A program made the position numbers and the translations under genes. Below are positions 37,531 to 47,604 of a DNA stretch of 64,000 nucleotides, one piece after another (position 1 is the stretch's first letter; each line of letters begins with the position of its first letter). The notes below the pieces were generated by a model. The model ran no database searches. It was not told where the DNA came from and worked only from the letters and a program-made list of their open reading frames with translations. The stretch comes from Aureococcus anophagefferens (Eukaryota; Sar; Pelagophyceae; Pelagomonadales; Pelagomonadaceae), in assembly GCF_000186865.1 (NCBI RefSeq), contig NW_008705569.1:315307-379306 (forward strand), written 5' to 3'.

Positions 37531-38751
37531 CTAGGTGCAAAAGGGCGGGACGTGGTCGCACACGTCGCGGACCTCGGCTCCCGGTAGCGGCGCGTACCGC
37601 GCGGCGGAGTAGGGCGGCAGGACGTGCGTCACGTCGGGCCGCCGCGGGTACTTTTCGTAGTGTTTGCTCCACTTGGCGCCGAAGTAGCCCGCGAGGCCCG
37701 CCGCCGCGTCCCAGACCTTGAGCGGGCCGTCGCGGACGAGCTCGCACGCGCGCCCGCGGCCGTCCGGCGCGACGGGGCAGCACCGCAGCCGCCCGATCTC
37801 CAGCGACGCGGGCCGCGTCGCCCACTCGGACGGGTAGCCCACGCAGCCCTGGAGGTAGCGGACGCCGTCGAGCGTCGCGTCCCAGGCGAGGTGCGTGTGC
37901 CCGAAGACGTGGACGTCGGGCCGCAGCCGCGCGACGCGGTCGCCCAGGAACCGCGACCCGACGCACTCCGCGAGGCAGGGCAGGAACATGAAGCGCTTCT
38001 CCGGGATGAGCTCGATGCGCGGCAGGAAGTGGCTAAAGGTCACGACGGCCGTCGTCGCGCGGTCGACGTCGGCGGGCGCGTCGTCGTTGAGCGCGTCGAA
38101 GTGCCGCGCGACGGACTCCGTGGCGTCGTCGAGCGGCGCGGGCCACGCGCAGTTGTGGTAGTCGCTCATGGCCTGGCGCGCCGTCGGCAGCCCGCCCCAG
38201 CACGTGAGGGCCGGCTCCGTGTCGAAGGACGCGTGGTGCCAGCTCAGCAGCGGGATCACCAGCACGGAGCGCTCGCCGCCGCGACCGCGCAGGAGCCTCC
38301 GCGTCGTCGACGCGCCCGCGGCCTCGGCGGCCTTCAGGACGACGTCGAGCTTCGCGAGCGAGTCGCGCTCGCGCCCGAGGAGCCACAAGTCGTGGTTGCC
38401 CGGCGTGAAGAAGACGCCGCCGCCGAACTTGGAAACGCAGACGCGCAGCGTCTCCGTCAGGACCCGCACGTCGTCGTCGACGTCGCCGGCGACGATCAAC
38501 GCGCTCCGCGGCCGCGCGGGCAGCGAGCTCAGGTAGCGCATGTTCGTCCGGTCGCCGCTGTGGGGGTCGCTCAGCGCGTAGAGCGCGTCGACGCCCTCGT
38601 CGGCGGCGCCCGCGTTCCCTTCGGCGAGCTTCAGCAGGTCGCCGCGCTCGACGCAGGTGGACGTGGAGACGCCCAGACCCTCGAGCATGCGCTTCAAAGC
38701 TTTCGTGCTCATCTGCGAGAAGCTGTCGTCGGCGTCGGCCTGCGCGGCCAT
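37531..38751 (-). CDS. Calcineurin-like metallophosphatase with SAP/ARMET-like N-terminus
   Basis: The product has 406 residues. Residues about 10-45 (FSQMSTKALKRMLEGLGVSTSTCVERGDLLKL) resemble the SAP-like C-terminal domain of MANF/ARMET or a related helix-turn-helix. The rest is a metallophosphatase: AGDVDDD near 88, TPGNHDLWLL near 116, FSHFLPR near 240, and HVFGHTHLAWD near 282, giving the two-metal ligand set. Substrate is unknown. No signal peptide is visible. Confidence 0.84.
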   Translation of the reverse strand: MAAQADADDSFSQMSTKALKRMLEGLGVSTSTCVERGDLLKLAEGNAGAADEGVDALYALSDPHSGDRTNMRYLSSLPARPRSALIVAGDVDDDVRVLTETLRVCVSKFGGGVFFTPGNHDLWLLGRERDSLAKLDVVLKAAEAAGASTTRRLLRGRGGERSVLVIPLLSWHHASFDTEPALTCWGGLPTARQAMSDYHNCAWPAPLDDATESVARHFDALNDDAPADVDRATTAVVTFSHFLPRIELIPEKRFMFLPCLAECVGSRFLGDRVARLRPDVHVFGHTHLAWDATLDGVRYLQGCVGYPSEWATRPASLEIGRLRCCPVAPDGRGRACELVRDGPLKVWDAAAGLAGYFGAKWSKHYEKYPRRPDVTHVLPPYSAARYAPLPGAEVRDVCDHVPPFCT

Positions 38752-39006
38752 CTTGTTGCGGCGGCGCGCTGCGGCGTCGCACTGCTAAACCGAGTTTACC
38801 CCGGTGCTGACGGCGGCGTCGCGTTGCCTACTGCTTACACCGAGGCCACGCTACACCCGCTTGCGGTGAGCCCATCGCATTTAGTGGCAAAAAGAGCTAG
38901 CTTGAACAAATCAACTCAAAGAAGTTGCTTCTTAATCTTTGCTTGAACACGGGCTGAACGCCTCCAAGCTGGCTGGAGGCGGGCTGCCCCGCCGCGCCGC
39001 GCCGCC

Positions 39007-39965
39007 ATGTACGCGTCGGCGGAGGTCGTGGAGTGCTACGACGCCAAGGGCGAGGACGTGTGCGTGGCGCGCTTCAGCGACGGCGCCGTGTGCGAGGCCG
39101 TCCTCGCGGAGGCCATCCCGGAGAGCGAGGCGAAGCTCTGCGACGCCGTGCCCGTGGCCGAGATCTTCGGCGCGGACGCGTTCGGCGACGAGAGCGACGA
39201 CGACAAGGGCTGCGTGGAGGTCAAGCTCAGCGAGCTCTGCGCGCGCGTCGACCTCGACGGCGTCAAGCGGCGCGCGCTCGAGCTCCGCGACTGCCTCTTC
39301 TGCGACCGCGCGTTCCGGCTCCGCGGCGACGCGGCCGCGGGCGGCCTGGAGGACGTCGAGGCCGTGGTGCTGCGGGACGCGGACCTGCGGCGGACGCTGC
39401 TGCACCACGCCGCGGAGCTGGGCCGCGCGCGGGGCAGGAAAAGAGAGCGAAATTCCCAATTCAAAGGCTCCTCTCTCGGCCGTTTTCCACTCGTTTCGGC
39501 TGATTTTTGGACGAGCGATCATCTCTCGGAACGGCCTCGAAGCGTGGATGCTTTTCCCGGAACGCGCGCGCGCGGAAACTTCATGTTGAAGCGGCGTTGA
39601 GTCACTCTTTCCCTGCCCAGGCCGCGCGCGGTCCATCTCGGACTTGCTGTCGTTCGTGAACTCGTACGTCGCGGGGCCGGACGCGGAGCTCGGCGGCGAC
39701 GCCGTGGGGTGCGCGGCGTCGCGCAAAAAAGAACCTCGTCTTGTGTTTTTGACACCGCCGTCGCCCGCAGGCCGTGCGCGCCTACTGCGACATGCGCGAC
39801 GACCGGCGGCTCAACGCGCTCGAGATCGCGCTCGACGCGCGCCACGACGACTGCGTCCAGCTCCTCCTCCCCTTCACGACGGACGACGGCACCAAGGAGA
39901 CGAAGGCCGAGCCGGCCTTCGCGCCGCGCGCCGACCGCGACGAGCCCAAGGCCGAGGCGAAGTGA
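39007..39965 (+). CDS. Unknown protein with ankyrin-like C-terminus, two introns
   Basis: Exons 39007-39421, 39621-39703 and 39771-39965 give 230 residues. The first join (G/GC, phase 1) is at an introner and reads ELGRARSISDLL; the second intron (67 nt, GT-AG) gives GGDAAVRAYCDM. The N-terminus (EVVECYDAKGEDVCVARFSDGAVCEAVL) looks like a small beta-barrel, possibly Tudor-like. The C-terminus (DDRRLNALEIALDARHDDCVQLLLPF) is an ankyrin-type unit. A 70-nt GC-AG alternative for intron 2 (39701-39770) would drop one Ala. Function unknown. Confidence 0.75.
39422..39620 (+). mobile_element. Introner element 5 (GC-AG intron)
   Basis: This 199-nt intron has target duplications GCCGCGCG at 39422-39429 and 39621-39628 and an element at 39430-39620 in orientation B. 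The termini are CGGGGCAGGAAAAGAG and the complement ending CCCTGCCCAG. The donor is GC from the duplication; the frame leaves no GT alternative at the same register. Confidence 0.93.
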
Positions 39966-40127
39966 CGGGCCGCCGTCCTAGTCCCACGTTAAAGCACCCA
40001 TAATAATAATAATGAGGGCGTCCCCGACCCCGATATTGGAACTGCAACGTGAATGAACAAGCAAAACCGACGGGGCCACAATCTGGGCAGGCTCTCTGTC
40101 GCCTGTTGCGTCGACGGCGGCCGCAGC

Positions 40128-42511
40128 ATGGGCGGCGCCGTCGTGAGCCGGGAGCTCTTCCCGGGCCGCGAGGAGTACGAGAACTGGAGCCTCGACTGCG
40201 TGCAGCAGACCATGGCGCAGCTCAAGGCGGAGCACGGCACGATCTACGACCGCGCCATGGACCGGAGCCACTACTTCAACCTCTTCAACAACTACGAGCA
40301 CCAGAACGCGGTCACGGGCTCGTTCATGACGCTGCCCATGGACCACTTCAGCCGCTACCTGACGGGCGAGGCGGAGACATCGGACGACGGCGTGCTGCGC
40401 ATCCACCTCCGGCGGCCGCTCGCGATGCTGACGCTGCTCTGCGACGTCGAGGGCACGGACAGCGCCCTCGACCGGCTCAAGATGCTGCTGGAGCTCGCGA
40501 CGGCGAGCGCGACGGCCGAGGCCATCGCGCGGCCCGAGCTCGAGCGGCTGCTCCTCGACGTCGCGCAGGGCCTCCGCGTCTGCGGCGTGCTCAAGGGCGA
40601 CGTGAAGCCCAAGGACATCGCGGACATGGCGGACAACGTCTGGAAGCGCGCCGACGGCCCCGCGGCGAACGGCGGCACGGGCGCGACGACGAGCCTGCCC
40701 GTCGCGAAGCTCTGGGCGCTCTGCCAGAACGACTTCAGCAAGCACGGCCTCATCTTCGCGATGCTCCGGGGCGACTTCCGGGCGACGATGCGCGTCGTGC
40801 GCAACTCGGGCGAGTTCGTGAAGAAGGGCCCCAAGAAGCTCGACGCCGACAGCTCCAGCGACCGCTTCAAGCGCGCGCGCGCGCGCCACAGCATCCGCCA
40901 GGTCCGGAACCGCGCCGAGGCCGAGGCGGGCAAGAAGATCGACGCGCTCCTCGAGGACACGCACGACCCCGACGCGGCGTCCCACGCCGTGCGGCAGGAC
41001 GTCAAGAACCGGAAGAAGAAGCTCAACGCCGTGGCGACGACGAAGGCGCTCACGGATCTGATGATCGCCACGGACATGGCCTTCACGGACCTCCTCGACC
41101 TCCGCGAGACCTTCTTCAACGTCACGCAGGTGCAGCCCGCGATCCACGGGGGGTCCAAGGTCATCTCCGTGGAGCAGCTCACGGAGCTCCTGCTCGCGCG
41201 GTTCCAGAATTTGGAGGACGGCCGCGTGCTGCAGCGGGCGACGCGCGCGTTCGACGTGAACCGCGACGGCAAGGTCGACTTCGACGAGTTCGTCATCGGC
41301 ATGGCGCGGTTCATGCCCACGGACGACGTCGCGGCCCAGCTCGCCTACATCTTCAGCCTCTACGACGTCAACCGCGACGGCAACGTCGAGCTCTGGGAGG
41401 TCACGGACGTGCTCGAGGACCACGAGGACGACCTGGGCAACATGTACGAGCACTGCCTCAAGGTGAACTGGAAGCTGGACCTCAACGGCGACGGCAAGAT
41501 CACCATGGGCGAGTTCTTCAAGGTCATGGGCAGCGAGAAGATCTACATCAACTACTGCTGGAACTCGCTCCCGCCGCTCCATCCGGCGATCGCGGCCGCG
41601 ACGGCGACGCTCGTCGCCTGCTTCCGCGCCAAGGAACACGACGCGACGGACACGCCCCGGGGCGCCGTCCAGGTCGCGCCCCTGGGCCGCGCGTCGCTGT
41701 CGCCGGACGACCCGCGCTACGCGGAACTGGCGATCGTCGGCGACGCAAACCTCAAGCCGGGACCGGGGCAGGACAAGAGAGCGAAATTCCCAACTTCAAA
41801 GGCTCATATCTCGGCCGTTTTCCACTCGTTTCGGCTGATTTTTGGACGAGCGATCATCTCTCGGAACGGCCTCGAAGCGTGGATGTGTTTTCCGTAACGC
41901 GCGCGCGGAGAACACTCACGTTGAAGCGACGTTGAATCACCCTTGTGCTGCCCAGGCCGGGACCGAACGCGGACGTCATCCGCGCGTGGATCGCCGCCTA
42001 CCCGGAGTTCGTCTTGATGGAGGCCGCGGACGAGGCGACCTGCGTCGAGCTCGCCTGCAAGTGGCTCGGCGTGGACCGGGACGCGGCCGCGGACGGCGCG
42101 GGCGCCGTCGCGGCCGCGATCGGCGCGGACACCGTCGCGGGCGCGATCGGCGCGGTCTTCGCCATCGTCGAGCGCGACCGGGACTCGCCCGTCGCACCCG
42201 TGGACCCGCGGGGCGTCTGGGCCGCCGTGGGCAAGGCGCTCTGCGTGACCTACGTCGACAAGAGCCGCATCCTGTACAAGCTGATCGACGACGACGCGGA
42301 CGACGACGATACGTCGATCAAGCTCGAGGAGGTGACGCGCTACATCCACAACGTCAAGGACCGCTACGCGAAGCTCGTGGGCTACACCATCGACCACTTC
42401 GACGACCTGGACGCGGACCACGACGGCGTCGTCACGCAGCAGGAGCTCGTCGACAAGGTCCTCCACGACCCGCGGCTCCTCCAGCTCTTCTCCCTCATCT
42501 TCTTCTTCTAG
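40128..42511 (+). CDS. EF-hand calcium-binding protein, with introner
   Basis: Exons 40128-41755 and 41956-42511 give 727 residues (AA/G, phase 2; NLKPGPNADV). I prefer ATG 40128 (MGGAVVSREL, a possible N-myristoylation start) over ATG 40053, whose 25 extra codons look like UTR by composition. EF loops are DVNRDGKVDFDE (near 380), DVNRDGNVELWE (near 415), DLNGDGKITMGE (near 458) and a fourth near the C-terminus, DADHDGVVTQQE. The N-terminal half contains a helical region with basic patches (KRARARHSIRQVRNRAEAEAG). It is probably a calcium sensor; partners unknown. Confidence 0.85.
41756..41955 (+). mobile_element. Introner element 6 (GC-AG intron)
   Basis: This 200-nt intron has target duplications GCCGGGAC at 41756-41763 and 41956-41963 and an element at 41764-41955, orientation B. 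The donor-side terminus is CGGGGCAGGACAAGAG and the acceptor end GTGCTGCCCAG. The flanking codons rebuild exactly as Lys-Pro-Gly-Pro. It closely matches copies 4 and 5, which lie within 5 kb on the same strand. Confidence 0.93.
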
Positions 42512-42518
42512 CCTCCCA

Positions 42519-44165
42519 TTACGCGTTGAGGTAGTTGCAGAAGACGTTGTGGCGCAGGAGCCGGAGGCGGTCGACCTGGTCGTGGACGTAGGACCGGAGC
42601 TCCTTGCCGCCGCGGGGGAACTTCTTGATGGCGTTGTCGGACTCGGCCTTGGCCTTCTGCCAGCGCTGGATGTCCTCGAGGCGCGCGTTCGCCGGCGGGT
42701 CCCAGCGGTTCGTGGAGATCTTCGCGAAGGCGTCGCCGCCGAGGCACGCGCCCGCCGCGGATTTCAGCTGGGGCACGCTCTCGAGCTGGACGGGCGCCGC
42801 GGGCGCGGGCGCCGCGACCTTGGCCTCGCCGCCGCGCGGGTGCACGCGGCCGCCCGCGTAGCGGTCCTCGGGGGGCGGGCCGCGCCGGTAGGGGTTGACC
42901 TTGCCGTTTCGGGCCAAACCGTCGGGCTGCGCGGCGCCGCCGCCGTAGCGGTCCGCGGGCGCCGTGCCGTCGACGGCGTGCTGGAGCTCGGCCATGCGCG
43001 CCTGGGCCTCCTGGAGCTGCTGGAGCAGGGACCCCTTCGTCTGAGGCGCCGGCTTGGCGCCCTTGCCGCTCTTGTCCGCGTACTTGTCGGCCTCGCGGCT
43101 CGCCTTGATGCCCGCGTAGGCCGCGTGCGTGTCCGCGGCGCTCCGGAGGCGCGCGGCGTTGGCCTGCTGCCGCGCCGCGACGACGTCGACGTCCCGCGGC
43201 GGCGCCTCGGCGCCCGCGACGTCTTGGAGGAGCTCGGCCATCGGGGGCGGCGCCGCGCTCCGGCTCGCGCGGTACCTGGCCGCCGCGTCGTCGCCGCCGT
43301 GGGCCACGGGCAGCGCGTGCTCGTGGGTCGCCGCGCCGGACGCGTCGGAGAGCGCGAGCGTTACGCCGTGCTTCTCGCCGAGGACCTCGGCGACGTGGCG
43401 CGCGTCCGCGTCGTCCAGAGCGACGCCGAAGATCATGACCTCGTGCACGTCGCCGATGAAGGCGTTGTGCGGCGGGCAGCCCCCGAGCGTCACGTAGCCG
43501 CTCGCGGAGAACGTCGCCTTGGGCCGCACGCCGCGCTTCGCCGCCGCGCCCGCCTCGAACGGGAGGCCGTTGACGGCCATCTCCACGCCCCCGTCGAAGC
43601 GGTACGCCGCGACGACGGCCTCGCCGTCCCGCAGGCCCCCGTAGGAATGGAGCACGTCGCCGGCCTCGGTCTTGAAGCCCAGGCGCCGGTCGTGGAACCG
43701 GAACTGGCCGAAGGGGTAGTGGCCGAAGAAGCGCTGCCCCACGGCCTGGTCGCCCTCGTGGAGCCAGCGCGGCGTCACGACGAAGAAGCACGTGATGCCG
43801 TCGCGGAGCTGGAGGCTCGACGCGATGAGCGGCGCGGGAAACGCGACCGCGCCCGTCGCCGGCCGCACGGCCGCCGCGAAGGCGTCCTCGACGCCGTCCG
43901 GCGGCGCCGCCGCGGCGCGCGCGCGCTGCTTCGAGACGGCCGTGCGCCAGCGCGCGTGGGCCGCCTTGTGCTGCGCCGACGACAGCGGCGCGAAGACGTA
44001 CTTGCCGCCGCTCGCGTCGCGCCAGCGCACGACGTGGCCCGTGCGCGTCGCGTCGACGGACGTCGGCGCCAGCCAGAGCACGAGCGTCGGCTTCACCTCC
44101 GGCGACAGGTCGTCGAGGGCGCCGGCGACGCAGAGGAGGACGGGAAGGACGAGGCTGCGCATCAT
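42519..44165 (-). CDS. Secreted protein with LamG/concanavalin-like domain
   Basis: The product has 548 residues. MMRSLVLPVLLCVAGAL is a signal peptide. Residues about 30-285 resemble a LamG/concanavalin-type jelly roll: LVLWLAPTSV, HVVRWRDASGG, LQLRDGITCFFVV, AAYRFDGGVEMAVNGLPFEAG, and GDVHEVMIFGVAL. The C-terminal half is disordered and helical, Ala/Gln-rich, with repeats of PPPEDRYAGG-type. Ligand is unknown, possibly polysaccharide. Its stop is 8 bp from the EF-hand gene stop. Confidence 0.78.
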   Translation of the reverse strand: MMRSLVLPVLLCVAGALDDLSPEVKPTLVLWLAPTSVDATRTGHVVRWRDASGGKYVFAPLSSAQHKAAHARWRTAVSKQRARAAAAPPDGVEDAFAAAVRPATGAVAFPAPLIASSLQLRDGITCFFVVTPRWLHEGDQAVGQRFFGHYPFGQFRFHDRRLGFKTEAGDVLHSYGGLRDGEAVVAAYRFDGGVEMAVNGLPFEAGAAAKRGVRPKATFSASGYVTLGGCPPHNAFIGDVHEVMIFGVALDDADARHVAEVLGEKHGVTLALSDASGAATHEHALPVAHGGDDAAARYRASRSAAPPPMAELLQDVAGAEAPPRDVDVVAARQQANAARLRSAADTHAAYAGIKASREADKYADKSGKGAKPAPQTKGSLLQQLQEAQARMAELQHAVDGTAPADRYGGGAAQPDGLARNGKVNPYRRGPPPEDRYAGGRVHPRGGEAKVAAPAPAAPVQLESVPQLKSAAGACLGGDAFAKISTNRWDPPANARLEDIQRWQKAKAESDNAIKKFPRGGKELRSYVHDQVDRLRLLRHNVFCNYLNA

Positions 44166-44332
44166 CTTGACGCTCTCTACGGGCAGGCCGTTGTCCGCGG
44201 CGTCGCAGAGCGCGGTGGAGCCGGGTCGACCATTAGCGGGCAGCTTAAAAAGCGAATTCCAATAACTACATTGAGCTTCAATTTGAAGCGCGAATAGAAC
44301 ATGGTGGCCTCTTAATCGAGGCAGCCGTGCCG

Positions 44333-45457
44333 ATGGCGGCGCTGCAGGCCCGCTGCGACGACGCGGCGCTGCGGGCCGCGCGCGCCGCCACCCACGACTA
44401 CCAGGGGCAATCCCTGGAGGCGCTGCAGGCCGCGCTGCTGGCGCGCGGCGAGGCGGCGCCGGCCGCCGTGCTGCCCTTCTTCGTCACGTCGGCGCACCCG
44501 TCGCTCGTCGCGCTGGCCCGCGGCGCCGACGACGGCCCGCTCGTCCGGGCCTGCACGGCGCTCGCGCGGTCCCGGCTCGGGCCCGCGCGCGGCCTCGCGG
44601 CGTCGGCGGACGGGCGCGCCGCTCTAGCGGCCACGGGCGCGTTCCAAGGCGACGTTGGCGACGGCGCCTGCTGGTTCCTCGCCAAGTTCGCCGAGTTCGA
44701 GCGCGTGCTCGCGCTCCGCGTCGCCAAGGAGGCGCGGTCCGCGGCGCGGCGCGCGGCGCGGCTCGCGCTCATGGGGCCGCCGGCGCCGACGGCCGCGGCC
44801 CGCGCGCTCTTCCGCGACGGCCGCCGCGTCGCGGAGCTCGCGCGCCGCGGCTCCTGCGTCGTCGACGGCGCGCTCGACGCGGGCCTCGCCGCGGAGCTCC
44901 GCGCGGTCTTCGCGGCGGGCCTCGCGAGCGGCGATCTCTTCGGCGCGCCGTCGGCGGATTCGTGCAACGCGGGCTCGCGGTCGACGACGCTCGCGCTCGA
45001 CGGCGCCGCGCGCGCGCCGGCCGTCGCCGCGGCCGTCGACGCGCTCCGCGGCGTCGCCTACGAGGTCGAGGCGGCGACGGGCGTCCCGCTCGCGAACTCG
45101 CCGCGGGCCATGGCGTCGGCCTACGGCCCGGGTGTTTCTTACAGGAAACACAAGGACTGGTACGCCAACGAGCGCTACAACGACCGCGAGCTCACGGTGC
45201 TGCTCTACGTCAACGACGACGACTGGGACCCGGAGCTCGACGGCGGCGCGCTCGCGCTCCACGGCGACGACGGGGCGCCGCCGCGCGTCGTGCCGCCCCT
45301 GCCCGGCCGGCTCGTCGTCTTTTTTAGCCGGACCGTGTGGCACGAGGTCCGCGCGCCGAAGCGGCGGCCGCGCTTCGCGCTCACGCTCTGGGTCGACCGG
45401 CGCGGGCCCGACCACGGCGCCCCGGCGAAGCCGGCGCCCGTGCTCGAGTCGGAATAA
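44333..45457 (+). CDS. 2OG/Fe(II) prolyl-hydroxylase-like oxygenase (PHD/EGLN type)
   Basis: The product has 374 residues from MAALQARCDD; the frame opens six bases earlier only at a GTG. The C-terminal oxygenase shows H273 and D275 (SYRKHKDWY), H337 (VWHEVRAP) and R347, plus LTVLLYVNDDDWDPELDGGALALHG, the typical Fe-2OG core of PHD/EGLN and Ofd-type enzymes. The N-terminal 150 residues are Ala-rich helices. It could act as an oxygen-sensing or protein-hydroxylating enzyme; the target is unknown. The stop lies in one copy of a 52-bp tandem duplication. Confidence 0.85.
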   Translation: MAALQARCDDAALRAARAATHDYQGQSLEALQAALLARGEAAPAAVLPFFVTSAHPSLVALARGADDGPLVRACTALARSRLGPARGLAASADGRAALAATGAFQGDVGDGACWFLAKFAEFERVLALRVAKEARSAARRAARLALMGPPAPTAAARALFRDGRRVAELARRGSCVVDGALDAGLAAELRAVFAAGLASGDLFGAPSADSCNAGSRSTTLALDGAARAPAVAAAVDALRGVAYEVEAATGVPLANSPRAMASAYGPGVSYRKHKDWYANERYNDRELTVLLYVNDDDWDPELDGGALALHGDDGAPPRVVPPLPGRLVVFFSRTVWHEVRAPKRRPRFALTLWVDRRGPDHGAPAKPAPVLESE

Positions 45458-45552
45458 AATGTTACAAACAAAGGGAGGTCAAATCACGGCGAGGAGTGGA
45501 TCGGAATAAAATGTTACAAACAAAGGAAAGTCAATCACGGCGAGGAGTCGCC
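45449..45552. repeat. 52-bp tandem duplication spanning two convergent 3' ends
   Basis: TCGGAATAAAATGTTACAAA with the following bases to CACGGCGAGGAG occurs at 45449-45500 and 45501-45551, with a few differences. The first copy contains the TAA of the plus-strand oxygenase; the second overlaps the TGA of the minus-strand membrane protein (45535-45537). Each copy contains an AATAAA hexamer. Confidence 0.85.
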
Positions 45553-47415
45553 GCCGGACGAGTCGCCGCCGGACGAGTCGCCGCCGGACGAGTCGGCGAC
45601 GTCGTCCGTCGCCGCGACGACGCCGCCGCCCGACGCGTCGGCGACGTCGTCCGTCGCCGCGACGACGCCGCCGCCGGACGAGTCCGCGGCGTCGTCCGTC
45701 GCCGCGACGCCGCCGCCGCCCGACGCGTCGGCGACGTCGTCCGTGCCGGCGACCGCGGGCGCGTCGTCGCCGTCGTCCGCGGTCGTCGCCGGCTCGCCGC
45801 AGTCGTCGCAGTCCTCGTCGAAGTCGTAGGGGCACCACTCCATCTGGTTCTCGTCGTCCTGGGCGAACCCCCAGGGCCGCGGGTTGCCCGTCGGCGAGCA
45901 GTAGTCCAGGAGGCGGATCGCGTCGCTCTTGAAAAAGTCGAAGTCGTACGTCCCTCTAAACTCGACGCCCAGGCCGTTCGTGCCGCGGCACCAGTTCGAC
46001 CCGAGGATGGCATTCGTAATGTTCGCGTCCGCCGCCGTCCAGTTGAAGGGCCCCGCCGTCGTCGTCAGGTTCAGCTGCGTGAGGTTCGTCGTGCCGCCGT
46101 TCTTGAAGCCGACGTCGTTCGCGCAAAGACGCGCCGCGCTGTAGTCCAGGGTCGCCTCGGTCTCGATGCCGACGTGCCAGTCGGCGTAGCGCGCGTAGGC
46201 GGCGTCGCAGCCCATGACCTCGTCGAGGTGGTCCGTGTAGAGCGTCCCGTAGACGTGGACGGACCGGCCCTCGGTCCGCGCCGCGTCCGCGTTGTAGACG
46301 TAGCGGATGGGCACCTGGTAGGAGCCGTTGAGCGTGAGGGACACCATCGTGTCCGCGTGGGCGCAGGTCGTCCGGCCGTTCTTCTCGATGATCGTCTTCT
46401 CCGAGGACCGGACGGTGCGCTGGTCCTCGGGCGAGAGGTGCGTCCGAAGGAAGTCGCCGAAGCGCGGCGTGTCCGCCTCGTTGGCGACGGGCATCGTGAT
46501 CTGCGCAATCAGTAGATCCGGCAGGCCCAGGTCCTCCGCGTGGCTCGAGCCGCCGAACTTGGTCCACTGGTCCTCGAGCTCGGCCATCGTCGACGCGAGG
46601 TGGTTCGCCTCGGGGCACTCGCCGACCTCCGAGTAGTTCGAGAAGGGCTTGGGGTCGCTGACGTTGCGCGACACGATCTCCACGACGTGCCCGCTGCCCG
46701 GGACGACGACGCGCGCGGAGTAGACCCGGTCGCCGGACGAGGACTCGACGTACTTCCGATACAAGACCGCGACGTCGTGGCCCCAGAATCCCAAAAACGG
46801 GTCGAGCGTCGGCGCCCAGAAGGTCATGCCCTGGTGGACGAACTCGTTCCAGGAAAAGTCCGCCGCGCTGAAGTTGTGCATGGACGTCCACGCGTCGACC
46901 CAGTCGCCGACGGAGACGGCGCCGTCCTGCGTCGTGTGGCTCTCGTAGTAGTGCACGCTGAAGCCGCCGAGGCCGCTGAAGAGCGCGCGCCGCGCGCAGA
47001 GGTCCGCGCGGCCCGCGAGCGACGCCGTGTAGCCCGGGCTGCCCGCGGCGCAGTGGTAGGTGCCGTTGAGGTCGAGCGGCAGGCCCAACTTCGACTGCAC
47101 GAAGTCGACGGCCGCGACGGCGTCGGACACGGCGTGGGTCCGCTTGTAGAGCAGGGCGCCGGACGTGAAGGACGTCGGCTTCGTCGGGTCGCCGGCGGCG
47201 CGCTTCTCGTTCGTGGCCGTGGGCAGCGACGTGCCCGCGGGGCGGCCCGCCTTCTGGATGGACTGCCCGCTGGGGCGGCTGGCGCTCGAGATGGCGGCGA
47301 GCTGGGCGGCGCCGGGTGCGGACGGCGCCCAGAGGCTCGACGCGCCCAGGCAGACGACGAGGAGGCCGGCCGCGACGCCCGCGGCGGGGCGGGGATCCCG
47401 GCGCGGGGCAGCCAT
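45535..47415 (-). CDS. Type II membrane or secreted protein, unknown, with C-terminal repeats
   Basis: The product has 626 residues from MAAPRRDPRPAAG (ATG 47415), chosen because it starts with a signal-anchor (VAAGLLVVCLGASSLW). The lumenal part has many N-x-S/T sites and Cys residues and no family I recognise; it includes SVHYYESHTTQDGAVSVGDWVDAW and FWGHDVAVLYRKYV. The last 75 residues consist of four 14-residue units (VVAATDDVADASGG-like) and then SSGGD repeats, encoded by a 42-bp and a 15-bp tandem repeat at about 45543-45755. That tail is Asp/Ser/Gly-rich and probably length-polymorphic. Confidence 0.75.
   Translation of the reverse strand: MAAPRRDPRPAAGVAAGLLVVCLGASSLWAPSAPGAAQLAAISSASRPSGQSIQKAGRPAGTSLPTATNEKRAAGDPTKPTSFTSGALLYKRTHAVSDAVAAVDFVQSKLGLPLDLNGTYHCAAGSPGYTASLAGRADLCARRALFSGLGGFSVHYYESHTTQDGAVSVGDWVDAWTSMHNFSAADFSWNEFVHQGMTFWAPTLDPFLGFWGHDVAVLYRKYVESSSGDRVYSARVVVPGSGHVVEIVSRNVSDPKPFSNYSEVGECPEANHLASTMAELEDQWTKFGGSSHAEDLGLPDLLIAQITMPVANEADTPRFGDFLRTHLSPEDQRTVRSSEKTIIEKNGRTTCAHADTMVSLTLNGSYQVPIRYVYNADAARTEGRSVHVYGTLYTDHLDEVMGCDAAYARYADWHVGIETEATLDYSAARLCANDVGFKNGGTTNLTQLNLTTTAGPFNWTAADANITNAILGSNWCRGTNGLGVEFRGTYDFDFFKSDAIRLLDYCSPTGNPRPWGFAQDDENQMEWCPYDFDEDCDDCGEPATTADDGDDAPAVAGTDDVADASGGGGVAATDDAADSSGGGVVAATDDVADASGGGVVAATDDVADSSGGDSSGGDSSGGDSSP
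45543..45755 (-). repeat. Coding tandem repeats (15-bp and 42-bp units)
   Basis: Near the 3' end of the membrane protein gene, a GGACGAGTCGCCGCC-type 15-mer is repeated about three times and a roughly 42-bp unit about four times, with one unit changed. They keep the reading frame. Confidence 0.8.
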
Positions 47416-47604
47416 CGCGCTGGCACGTAAGCCAAAACTCGTCGGGATGATGGTGCAAGAGGTGGTGAAGCAGGCCCGCATCGACTCTCGCCGCTCCGAC
47501 GGCGCGCGCGTGGCTGCTCGGCGCCCGCCCCGCAGCGCTGTCCGCGCGGTTCCGTCGCCGGCGCGTCGCCCGCACGCCTCCGGCGCCGCCCGCGACGCAA
47601 GGCC

